DNA of 10,224 nucleotides from Nitrosarchaeum sp. (GTDB taxonomy: Archaea; Thermoproteota; Nitrososphaeria; Nitrososphaerales; Nitrosopumilaceae), in contig SCUP01000131.1 of assembly GCA_004297665.1 (NCBI GenBank), positions 1 through 10,224 on the forward strand. Reading direction: 5' to 3'. The translations under genes and the position numbers were made by a program. Under the pieces are notes generated by a model. It ran no database searches. It was not told where the DNA came from and saw only the letters and a list, made by a program, of their open reading frames with translations. Shown here piece by piece: positions 1 to 7,700 of the stretch; the first letter of the stretch is position 1, and every line of letters starts with the position of its first letter.

Positions 1-647
1 GGTTTTTTGGACAATAGTCCACTTTCTTCTGCTTCAGAATGACCTAGGCCATCATTTAGAGAGATTCCGAGTCGCTGATGAAGTGTGTTCATTTGTTTTA
101 CAGAATCATGAAAGTAAAGAGGACCCCAATGTCCAAAGAGTTGAGTAATGGTTTGAGCTTTTCCTAGCTGATATCCCAATAATATGACAGGGATACCTTT
201 TCCATAAAACTCTGAAATTAATTCATTTACTTGTTTTTGTATTTCTTCTAATTTTGGAAATACGAATTCAGGTAAACCAAATGTGCATTCTGTGATCAGT
301 GTTTTACATTTGGGGATAATTGCACCTTTTAGAAATCCACGACTCCTTGTACAAATATCTCCAGTATAGAAAACATCATCGAAAAGCAAACCCCTTGCAC
401 CTAAAATATGACCACTATCAATTAATGAAAAATCATCAATGTTTTGGAGGTGATTTTCCATCTTAAAGCCTCTAAGATTAGCAATTTCGCTGGTCTCAAT
501 AGATGAAAGTATTGTGCCGCCATTTTTTGATGGGAGATGATCAGAGTGTGCATGAGATACAAAATTAACACCGGCAGAATCTGGATTTTTTGGATCCAAG
601 TATACTCTTTTACCATTAATTTCACAAAGGATGCCATTTTTTGTCAT
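1..647 (-). CDS. MBL-fold exonuclease / RNA-processing factor-like protein (3' end cut off by window)
   Basis: Reading the minus strand from an ATG at 647 gives 215 uninterrupted codons to the window edge, so the C-terminus is missing. The product has metallo-beta-lactamase hallmarks: HAHSDH at about residues 32-37 (HxHxDH, two-metal site), GH at 79-80 in GHILGA, and TGD ending at D97. The segment LGYQLGKAQ near residues 157-165 resembles the COG1236 / Pso2-like branch of DNA or RNA nucleases, in which a GKAQ stretch follows the MBL core. Family knowledge suggests a phosphodiesterase acting on nucleic acid, either RNA 3'-end processing or a DNA-repair exonuclease; the visible part cannot decide. 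No SD motif precedes the ATG; an in-frame TTG lies at 665. The gene diverges from purN across 76 bp. Family call fairly sure, substrate unknown. Confidence 0.75.
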   Translation of the reverse strand, partial: MTKNGILCEINGKRVYLDPKNPDSAGVNFVSHAHSDHLPSKNGGTILSSIETSEIANLRGFKMENHLQNIDDFSLIDSGHILGARGLLFDDVFYTGDICTRSRGFLKGAIIPKCKTLITECTFGLPEFVFPKLEEIQKQVNELISEFYGKGIPVILLGYQLGKAQTITQLFGHWGPLYFHDSVKQMNTLHQRLGISLNDGLGHSEAEESGLLSKK

Positions 648-690
648 TTTAATAGAACGAGGCAATGTCAGACAAAATAATTAGATTTGA

Positions 691-697
691 TATAAAT
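691..697. promoter_or_regulatory. TATA-like box between the MBL nuclease gene and purN
   Basis: TATAAAT lies about 30 bp before the purN start at 724, the spacing expected for a leaderless archaeal transcript. On the other strand the same site reads ATTTATA and lies about 45 bp before the MBL gene ATG at 647, which would give that gene a leader of roughly 20 nt. It is the only clear TATA element in this 76-bp divergent gap. Inference from position and composition only. Confidence 0.5.
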
Positions 698-723
698 TGC
701 AGCTTTGATCTACTATTGACTAG

Positions 724-1341
724 TTGCTAAATCTGGGAATTTTAATTTCAGGTCGCGGGAGCAATATGGAAGCTATTTTAAAATCAATTAAACGCAAAAA
801 AATTCCCATAAATCCAGCTGTCATCATATCAAACAAATCAGATGCCAAAGGCTTGAAGATTGCACAGAGATTAGGCATTAAAACAGAAGTAATTGAAAGT
901 AAAGATTTCAAAGGAAGCAGATCAGATTATGACAAAAAAATAATATCAACACTGGAAAAGTACGGAGTAACACCAAAAAATGGACTGGTGTGTTTAGCAG
1001 GATTTATGAGGATAATCAGTCCAGAATTTGTCAAAAAATACAAAAATAGAATTATCAATATTCATCCAGCTTTACTTCCAGCTTTTCCAGGACTTGATGC
1101 ACAAAAACAGGCAGTAGAGTACGGCTCAAAATATTCCGGGTGCACAGTACATTTTGTAGATTTAGGAGTAGATACAGGACCAATAATTTTGCAATCAATA
1201 GTCAAAATAAGAAAAGGCGATACAGAAAAAACATTATCTAAGCGTATTTTGGCAAAAGAACATCAAGCATATCCTGAGGCTATCAGGTTATTTGCAGAAA
1301 AGAAAATAAAAATCTCAGGCAGAAAAACAATAATCAGTTAA
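724..1341 (+). CDS. purN: Phosphoribosylglycinamide formyltransferase (GART, folate-dependent)
   Basis: PurN transfers the formyl group of 10-formyl-THF to GAR in the third step of purine synthesis. The 205-residue product matches the usual length of about 200-210. Visible motifs are the phosphate-binding loop GRGSN (residues 10-14), AGFMRIIS (92-99), the catalytic NIHPALLP with N112 and H114, FPGL (121-124), and D150 in VDTGPIILQ, equivalent to the catalytic Asn/His/Asp triad of E. coli PurN. The start is TTG: a TAG stop sits directly before it at 721-723, and the conserved N-terminal strand leaves no later option. A TATA-like box at 691-697 suits a leaderless mRNA. The stop overlaps the stop of the convergent cupin gene by 4 bp. 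Using PurN implies that folate carries the formyl group here. Very secure. Confidence 0.96.
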   Translation: MLNLGILISGRGSNMEAILKSIKRKKIPINPAVIISNKSDAKGLKIAQRLGIKTEVIESKDFKGSRSDYDKKIISTLEKYGVTPKNGLVCLAGFMRIISPEFVKKYKNRIINIHPALLPAFPGLDAQKQAVEYGSKYSGCTVHFVDLGVDTGPIILQSIVKIRKGDTEKTLSKRILAKEHQAYPEAIRLFAEKKIKISGRKTIIS

Positions 1342-1658
1342 GAGTCTGGTCCGCCAAAAAAATACAATACAGTTAGTTCTTTGGAATTCCCATGAAAAAA
1401 ATGCACCACTTTTTTTCCTACAAAATACATTTTATTTTCAGAGACAGGATAATCTACATCTTTGATTTTTAAAAACCCGTCACCCTTGAGAATAAAATAT
1501 ACTTCATCACTGTCATGAGGCTCTTGGGTATCTTTTTCTCCAGGTTGTAATACCAACACACCGGCAGCCAGACTTTCATTATTGATAAAAGTATGGAAAT
1601 AATTATTGCTTTTTTTTATTTTTTCAATGTAGTCGTTTATGTTAAAAACTAATTTCAT
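1338..1658 (-). CDS. Small single-domain cupin protein
   Basis: This 106-residue product has a cupin core. A PGEKDTQEPHDSDEVYFILKGDG-like motif 1 covers about residues 39-61, with H48, E52 and the G59-D-G turn, and a weaker motif 2 covers about 80-90, with H86 and H89. The usual HxH of motif 1 is reduced to one histidine, so metal binding may differ from the classical site or be lost. Cupins of this size include metal-dependent dioxygenases, isomerases and small-molecule sensors; the specific reaction cannot be read from the sequence. The ATG at 1658 comes one base after the stop of the ABM-fold gene upstream, so the two are almost certainly co-transcribed and may act together. Its stop overlaps the purN stop by 4 bp. 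Fold sure, function unknown. Confidence 0.8.
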   Translation of the reverse strand: MKLVFNINDYIEKIKKSNNYFHTFINNESLAAGVLVLQPGEKDTQEPHDSDEVYFILKGDGFLKIKDVDYPVSENKMYFVGKKVVHFFHGNSKELTVLYFFGGPDS

Positions 1659-1659
1659 G

Positions 1660-1944
1660 CTATTGTGAAGCTACAGTGTAAAATTTTGGCTCTGGCAGTT
1701 TTTCCATGTATGATGTAGCAATAGAGTGAAGTTTTTCGTGTTCTGGGCTTTGATGCATTTTGCTGAATTTTTCAAGATTCTCAAATTCTACTAATACACG
1801 GTGTTTACCGTCTTTAGTTTCCAAAAGGCGCCTATTGACAAATCCATCAAATTTTGATATGGTTTTGTTGGATTCAGAAAACCATTTTTTAAAATTAGCA
1901 ACAGAGTCAGGTTTTATTTGGATATCAGATATTACTATAAACAT
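1660..1944 (-). CDS. ABM-fold protein (antibiotic biosynthesis monooxygenase-like)
   Basis: This 94-residue protein has the pattern of a ferredoxin-like ABM / YgiN / heme-monooxygenase domain. An N-terminal beta strand (FIVISDIQIKP) is followed by an amphipathic helix (about residues 15-31), then FDGFVNRRLLETKDG (32-46), a strand with RVLVEFEN (49-56), and the EKFSKMHQSPEHEKLH helix (58-73) carrying H64, H69 and H73. Such proteins are usually dimers and act as quinol oxygenases, heme-degrading enzymes or ligand binders; nothing here picks one. The ATG at 1944 is preceded by GAAGGTGAT, a good Shine-Dalgarno-like motif and the clearest one in the window, so this mRNA has a leader. It is the first gene of a two-gene unit with the cupin and diverges from folD. 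Confidence 0.78.
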   Translation of the reverse strand: MFIVISDIQIKPDSVANFKKWFSESNKTISKFDGFVNRRLLETKDGKHRVLVEFENLEKFSKMHQSPEHEKLHSIATSYMEKLPEPKFYTVASQ

Positions 1945-1947
1945 GAT

Positions 1948-1956
1948 ATCACCTTC
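1948..1956 (-). promoter_or_regulatory. Shine-Dalgarno-like site of the ABM-cupin unit
   Basis: On the minus strand GAAGGTGAT ends 3 nt before the ATG at 1944; GGTGAT is a typical archaeal SD core. It supports this start and a leadered transcript. That contrasts with the neighbouring genes, which have TATA-like boxes 25-30 bp from their start codons and no SD. Confidence 0.6.
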
Positions 1957-2014
1957 AAATGCTCACATAATTTTGTTTCTCAGATTTTCAAATTTAGATT
2001 AATGTGTTTCAAGG

Positions 2015-2023
2015 ATTAAATAT
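2015..2023 (+). promoter_or_regulatory. TATA-like box of folD
   Basis: ATTAAATAT is centred about 27 bp before the ATG at 2046. This supports that ATG as the start of a leaderless folD mRNA and argues against the GTG at 2004, which would lie upstream of the TATA box. On the minus strand the box could also serve the ABM-cupin unit with a leader of about 45-50 nt. Confidence 0.55.
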
Positions 2024-2045
2024 CTACAAGCCAGAAATATTCTTA

Positions 2046-2909
2046 ATGACAGGCATCAAAATAGATGGAATAAAGATTGCCCAAGATGTAAAAGACAGAG
2101 TCAGAAAAGCTGTCGACGAATTAAAGAAGCAGGGAACTAACCCATGTTTGGCAACTATTCTAGTTGGGGACAATCAAGCCTCTGCCACATATGTGAAAAA
2201 TAAACACAAAGCATGCGAAGAAGTAGGAATTATCACCAAAGACTTCAAGCTAGCATCAAACACCACACAGTCAGAATTAAATAAAATAATTGATGAATTA
2301 AATAAAGACAGATCAGTTCATGGAATTTTAGTTCAGCTGCCATTACCTAATCAATTAGATGAATTTATCATAACATCTAGAATTTCACCACTAAAAGATG
2401 TGGATGGTCTTACGCCGCACAATGCAGGTTTACTTGCAATGAAAAAAGCTGCACTTGTTGCTTGCACACCACTTGGAGTAATGGAGATGTTCGATTACCA
2501 CAATATAGATCTGAAAGGAAAAAATATCGTTCTGATAAATCGTAGTAATTTAGTAGGAAAACCATTATACCATTTACTTTTGGCAAGAGATGCAACAGTA
2601 ATTACATGTCATTCTAAAACAAAAAATATCAACGAGTTGTGTCAGTTAGCAGACATTATAATTACAGCAGTTGGAGATAGAAGCAAATTCACATTAACGC
2701 CAGATATGATAAAAAAAGATGCAATTGTAATTGATGTTGCAATCTCAAAAGATAAAGAAAGACTTGTAGGAGATGCGGATTATGATCAGATTATCCAAAA
2801 AGCATCATATGCAACACCTGTTCCAGGAGGAGTTGGTCCCATGACAGTTGCAATGTTATTGAAAAATACAATAACAGCCGCATCATTGAGTAGTCAAATT
2901 GAAAGATAA
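2046..2909 (+). CDS. folD: Bifunctional methylene-THF dehydrogenase / methenyl-THF cyclohydrolase
   Basis: FolD interconverts 5,10-methylene-, 5,10-methenyl- and 10-formyl-THF in the cytoplasm and supplies the formyl donor for PurN. From the ATG at 2046 the product has 287 residues, normal for FolD. Visible sites are SATYVKNK (residues 46-53, with the active-site Tyr49 and Lys53), QLPLP with Gln97, DVDG (118-121), CTPLGVMEM (140-148), the cofactor loop RSNLVGKPL (166-174) and the signature PGGVGPMT (259-266). The reading frame extends upstream to a GTG at 2004, but those 14 extra residues are not FolD-like and the promoter spacing favours 2046. Residue 165 before RSN is Asn where many FolDs have Gly. 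The gene overlaps the downstream cyclo-ligase by 11 bp, so the two form an operon. Confidence 0.95.
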   Translation: MTGIKIDGIKIAQDVKDRVRKAVDELKKQGTNPCLATILVGDNQASATYVKNKHKACEEVGIITKDFKLASNTTQSELNKIIDELNKDRSVHGILVQLPLPNQLDEFIITSRISPLKDVDGLTPHNAGLLAMKKAALVACTPLGVMEMFDYHNIDLKGKNIVLINRSNLVGKPLYHLLLARDATVITCHSKTKNINELCQLADIIITAVGDRSKFTLTPDMIKKDAIVIDVAISKDKERLVGDADYDQIIQKASYATPVPGGVGPMTVAMLLKNTITAASLSSQIER

Positions 2910-3468
2910 TTCAGAGAAAACATCATTACGAAGATTACTCCTTGAGAAAAGGGATGGCACATCTTTTGATTTAATGAAAATTGCAAGTAAATCAATACTA
3001 AAAAAGCTAAAAAAAATAGAATCATTTAGAGATGCACAAAAAATAGGTGCGTACTATCCTATAGGCAGTGAAGTATTGACACAGGATATCATGCAAGAAG
3101 CCCTAAGTGAGGGAAAGGAGATATTTTTGCCCAAAGTAGTAGGTAAAAACATAGAATTTAGAAAAATCATGAATTTGAGTAATCTAGAAAACGGCAGTTT
3201 TGACATAATGGAGCCTCGTAACGAATGCCCTGTTGATAATAATCTGGATGTGATACTAGTTCCCACAGTAGGAATATCTCCAAAAGGAGTAAGATTGGGA
3301 TACGGATATGGATTTTATGACAGATTTTTAGCTGAGAATAAAATCAAAACAATATCGTTGACATTTGAAAAACAGATTGTAAAAAATATTCCACAATCAG
3401 AACATGATGTAATTATAGATTGGATCGTTACTGAAGATAGAATAATAGATACGTCAAAGATAAGATAG
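2899..3468 (+). CDS. 5-formyltetrahydrofolate cyclo-ligase (MTHFS family)
   Basis: The enzyme uses ATP to return 5-formyl-THF to 5,10-methenyl-THF, the substrate FolD handles next. The 189-residue product shows the family pattern throughout: an N-terminal helix with RRLLLEKR (11-18), GAYYPIGSEVLT (50-61), EIFLPKV (74-80), the nucleotide/substrate loop GVRLGYGYGFYDRFL (130-144), and a C-terminal stretch with HD (169-170) followed by WIVTEDRII. The start is TTG at 2899, inside the last codons of folD. An in-frame TGA at 2887-2889 rules out anything earlier, and the next Met (residue 26) would remove the conserved Arg-rich helix. Translation is probably coupled to folD; no SD is obvious. Its 3' end overlaps the convergent purD by 15 bp. 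Confidence 0.92.
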   Translation: MKDNSEKTSLRRLLLEKRDGTSFDLMKIASKSILKKLKKIESFRDAQKIGAYYPIGSEVLTQDIMQEALSEGKEIFLPKVVGKNIEFRKIMNLSNLENGSFDIMEPRNECPVDNNLDVILVPTVGISPKGVRLGYGYGFYDRFLAENKIKTISLTFEKQIVKNIPQSEHDVIIDWIVTEDRIIDTSKIR

Positions 3469-4716
3469 TCCTTTTTTGCCAATATCTTTTCTATAATATT
3501 TGTGAGACCAGGAAATTTTTTCAGCTGCAATGTATGCATTTGAAATTGCAGATGCCAAAGTATCACCAAGTGCGGTGACTCCTAAAACTCTTCCACCATT
3601 TGATAAGATTTTTCCATCTTGTTTTTTTGTTCCTGCATGAAAGACCATAGCATTTTTAGGAATTAAATCAAATCCTGTAATCTCTTCATTTTGTGGATAT
3701 GATTCAGGATAACCTTCAGATGCCAAAACAATACAAACTGCAGATTGATTTTTCCAAGTTATTTTTGGCATCATGGAAAGGGTTCCATCTACACTTGCAA
3801 CAAAATAATCATACAAATCAAAATCCATTCTCATTGTAATTGGCTGGCATTCAGGATCACCCATTCGTGCGTTATACTCCAAGACGTAGGGTTCATTGTC
3901 TCTGATCATCACTCCGGCATAGAGAAATCCTTTGAAGACAATACCCTCATTTTTCAATGATTGTATTGTTTTATTGATGATTTTATTTTGGATTTTTTCA
4001 GCAAGAATATCATCAATAACAGGAGTTGGGGAATAGGCGCCCATTCCACCAGTGTTAGGACCTTTATCATTATCAAAGATTCTTTTGTGATCCTGGCTTG
4101 ATGCCATGGGGATTGCAATCACACCATCACATAATGCAATGTAAGATGCTTCAATTCCATCAATTCTCTCTTCTACAATAATGCGATTACCAGCATCGCC
4201 AAATGTCTTTTTTACCAATATTGTATTAATCGCATCAATTGCCTCATCAGTATCATTACAAACAATCACACCTTTTCCAGAAGCTAGACCATCTGCCTTG
4301 ACTACGACATTGTAATCAAGGGATTTGACATATTCTTCAGCTTTTTTTGGGTTATCAAAGATTTCAAATCTTGCAGTTTGGATATCATTTCTTTTCATGA
4401 AATTTTTTGCCCAGATTTTACTTGATTCTAGTTGTGCTGCTTTTTGAGAAGGACCAAAAATTTTGAGATTCATTTGGGTAAATTTATCTACAATTCCTGC
4501 AGCTAAAGGAGCCTCAGGACCAACTATCGTAAAGCAGTTATTTTTTTGTGCAAATTCTGCCAGTGCATTCAAATCATTAATACCAATTGGAATATTATTT
4601 TCTGTTCCACCATTTCCAGGTGCTGTAAAAACTTTGTCAACTTTGGAGCTTTGAGATAATTTCCAAGATAAGGCATGTTCGCGTCCGCCAGAACCGATAA
4701 CTAAAACATTAACCAA
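3454..4716 (-). CDS. purD: Phosphoribosylamine-glycine ligase (GAR synthetase)
   Basis: PurD joins phosphoribosylamine and glycine with ATP to make GAR, the substrate of PurN encoded nearby. The product is 420 residues, the usual monofunctional length. It has the N-terminal GSGGREHAL (8-16), GPEAPL (66-71), the ATP-grasp segment VKADGLASGKGV (139-150), QDHKR (208-212), the signature GPNTGGMGAYSP (219-230) and the metal-binding stretch LEYNARMGDPE (279-289), where many homologues read LEFNVRFGDPE. The C-terminus carries NGGRVLGVTALG. The start is TTG: an in-frame TAA lies three codons upstream (4723-4725), and the Rossmann loop follows immediately. A TATA box centred near 4741 fits a leaderless mRNA. 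It diverges from ileS and converges on the cyclo-ligase gene. Confidence 0.96.
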   Translation of the reverse strand: MVNVLVIGSGGREHALSWKLSQSSKVDKVFTAPGNGGTENNIPIGINDLNALAEFAQKNNCFTIVGPEAPLAAGIVDKFTQMNLKIFGPSQKAAQLESSKIWAKNFMKRNDIQTARFEIFDNPKKAEEYVKSLDYNVVVKADGLASGKGVIVCNDTDEAIDAINTILVKKTFGDAGNRIIVEERIDGIEASYIALCDGVIAIPMASSQDHKRIFDNDKGPNTGGMGAYSPTPVIDDILAEKIQNKIINKTIQSLKNEGIVFKGFLYAGVMIRDNEPYVLEYNARMGDPECQPITMRMDFDLYDYFVASVDGTLSMMPKITWKNQSAVCIVLASEGYPESYPQNEEITGFDLIPKNAMVFHAGTKKQDGKILSNGGRVLGVTALGDTLASAISNAYIAAEKISWSHKYYRKDIGKKGLSYL

Positions 4717-4737
4717 TAAAAATTATCTTTCACTCAA

Positions 4738-4745
4738 TTATATAA
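4738..4745. promoter_or_regulatory. Palindromic TATA box shared by purD and ileS
   Basis: TTATATAA is a perfect 8-bp palindrome in the 54-bp gap. Its centre is about 25 bp from the purD TTG (minus) and about 30 bp from the ileS ATG (plus), the usual TATA-to-start distance for leaderless archaeal genes in both directions. No other equally good TATA element is visible in the gap. Confidence 0.6.
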
Positions 4746-4770
4746 TGCCATTCCCATATCAAAATCCAAG

Positions 4771-7700
4771 ATGAAACTTTCATCAAAATTCGATGCAAAG
4801 GCAATTGAATCAGAGATAAAAGAATACATCAAATCAATTGATGTTGAAAGATTAATCTTTGAATCAGACAAGCCTGAGAAAATAATGTTTATCGAAGGTC
4901 CACCCACTATGAATGGGGTTCCACACGCAGGGCATCTAAGAGGACGTGTGATCAAAGATCTATGGTACAGATTCAATACATTACAAGGAAAAAAAATCGT
5001 GTTCAATGGTGGATGGGATACACAAGGACTGCCGGTGGAATTACAAGCAGAAAAAGAGCTTGGAGTGACTGGTGGCAAGTCAGAAGTCATAGAAAAAGTC
5101 GGCATTGAAAAACTAGTGGAGGAATGCAAACGTATTGTAAAAAAATTCAACGCCAAATGGATTGAAGTAGATAATTTACTTGGAATGTCATTTAATCATA
5201 ACAAAGCATATTGGACTTATCGCGATGAATTTATTGAAAGAGAATGGCAAATTCTCAAAAAAGCACATGAAAATAAAATACTAGAAGAAGATTTTACAGT
5301 AATTGCATATTGCCCAAGTTGCCAAACATCACTTAGTCATGCCGAAGTCAACCAAGGATATGAAGAAGTAAAAGACCCATCATTATATTACAAAGTCAAA
5401 CTTGCAGATGAAGACGCATATCTGATTGTTTGGACAACAATGCCATTTACTTTGGTCACAGATGCAATGGTAGGACTAAATCCAGATGAAGATTATGCGT
5501 ATCTCAAAGTAGAAAATGAAACATGGGTTGTTGGAAAAACAAGACTGGAAGAATTTTTCAAAGAAGTAAATATAGAAAAACATGAAATTGTAAAGACTGT
5601 AAAAGGCTCACAATTTGAAGGGAAAAAATACATTCACCCACTTTTGAGTTTAATTCCAGGACTAGATGAATGTGCAAAAGAAAATAATTATCATGTTGCA
5701 GTATCAGAAGAATTTGTAGAAATCACAGCAGGTAGCGGTCTAGTTCACTTGTCTCCTGCAAATGGTGAAGAAGACATAAAAATTGCAAACAAAAGAAAAA
5801 TCAAAGTATTCAACCCCATCAATGATCAGGTAAAATTTACCAATTTGGCTGGAAAGTATGAAGGGATGTTTGTCAGAGATGCAGATAAAATAATTGTCGA
5901 AGATCTCAAAGAACGTAATGCGCTAGTAAAAATTGGAAAAATCAAGCACAAATATCCATTATGTTGGAGATCTCATCATCCAATTGTATGGCTTGCACGA
6001 AAAGGTTGGTTTTACAAACTAGATAGATTAGAAGACAAGGCAATTAATGCAGCAGAAAGTGTAGAATACTTTTTTGAGCAGCCAAAAAACAGATTTTTAG
6101 GAATTATTAAAGAAAAACACCCATGGTGTATATCTCGAGAAAGAATTTGGGGATGCCCATTGCCAGTTTGGATATGCAGTGATTGCAAAAAACAAAACTG
6201 GTTCTTTACAAGAAAAGAGATCATAGATTCAGCAGCAAAATTACCAGATGGACCAAATTTTGAATTACATCGCCCGTGGATTGACAATATTACAATAAAA
6301 TGTAAACAGTGTAACAGCACAAATACAAAAAGAGAAGAATATGTTTTAGATACGTGGCACAATAGTGGTTCAGCTCCATATTCATCATTAACAGATGAAG
6401 AATATTCCAAAGCAATACCTGCGCCATTTTTCACAGAAGGCATTGATCAAACAAGAGGATGGGCATATACCCTATTGATAGAAAATGTAATCTTAAACAA
6501 TGGCCCAATTCCACCATTCAAGTCATTTTTGTTCCAAGGTCACGTACTTGATGAAAAGGGAGGCAAAATGAGCAAAAGCTTGGGAAATGTGATAGATGGA
6601 GCAGAATTGCTTGAAAAATATCCTGTTGATTTGATCAGATTTTATTTTATCTGGAAAGCAAGTCCAATAGAGCCACTTAGCTTCAGTACTGATGAGTTAA
6701 TGTCACGCCCGTATCAGGTACTCAATACACTGTTTAATTTACATCTGTATTTTAAACAAAATAGTGAATATGATAATTTTGATAAAACAAAAACAATCTC
6801 ATGGGCAAAAGAAAATAAATTGCTAACATCGCCAGACATATGGCTTTTATCAAAATTACAAAAGTTGATCAAAAAAACAACAGAGCGCAATGAGACATGC
6901 AAATTCCATGAAGCTGCAAAAGCAGTTGATGATTTTATTATAAACAATCTAAGTCAGATATACATTCCAATTACCAGAGGAGAATTATGGGACGAAGAAG
7001 AATCAAAAAAGAACAGAAGGCTAGCAATCTATGCAATCCTAAAAGAAGTGCTACAAACATTAGATATTTTGATTCATCCACTTTGTCCATTTACTAGCGA
7101 ATATCTCTATCAAACAGTATTTGATGGAAAAAAGAGTATTTTGCTAGATAAATGGCCACAATACCAAGAAATTTTAGTCAATGAAGAAATCGAAGAATCA
7201 TTTGATATAATGAAAGATGTTGTTTCAGTTTCATCTGCTGCAAGAATGAAGGGAAAACTAAAACGTAGATGGCCATTAAATGAAGCATTAATTTGTGTAA
7301 GTAAGGGTCAAAAACAAAAACTAGAATCACGTTCTCCTCTACTAATGTCACAGCTCAATGTAGAAAAATTTACAATTTTTGAAATAGAAAAAGAACAAGG
7401 ATTAGAACAGATCCTAGAATTAAAACAGTTGGATTTGCCTGTCAAAACAATATTAGAATTAGATAAGAAGAGAGTAGCACCAAGAGCAAAACAACATATT
7501 GTAAAACTGTCTAATGTATTTTCAGAAACCAACAAAGAAGGAATTGTTGCATCACTCCAAGAAAATGGACAATACAATTATGAAATTGACGGTGAAAAAA
7601 TTTCATTATACAAAGAAGACTTCATAGTAGATTTTGATGCAAGTGAAGAATTTGCAGTGTCGAAACGAGACAACTACATTGTATTTGTATCTACTTCAAG

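Noticed and set aside
1760..2002. 80-codon plus-strand open frame opposite the ABM gene
   Set aside because: Shadow of a gene with clear family pattern and its own SD; the translation has no domain features.
2004..2045. GTG at 2004 as an earlier start for folD, adding 14 residues
   Set aside because: The added residues are not FolD-like, and the TATA-like box at 2015-2023 would lie inside the coding region; ATG 2046 fits homology and promoter spacing.
4734..5156. 140-codon minus-strand open frame over the start of ileS
   Set aside because: It lies opposite a strongly conserved part of ileS and its translation (Ser/Phe/Pro-rich) has no recognisable domain; it also covers the purD/ileS promoter.
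6012..6443. 143-codon minus-strand open frame inside ileS
   Set aside because: Antisense shadow of the conserved catalytic region of ileS; no domain and no promoter or SD.
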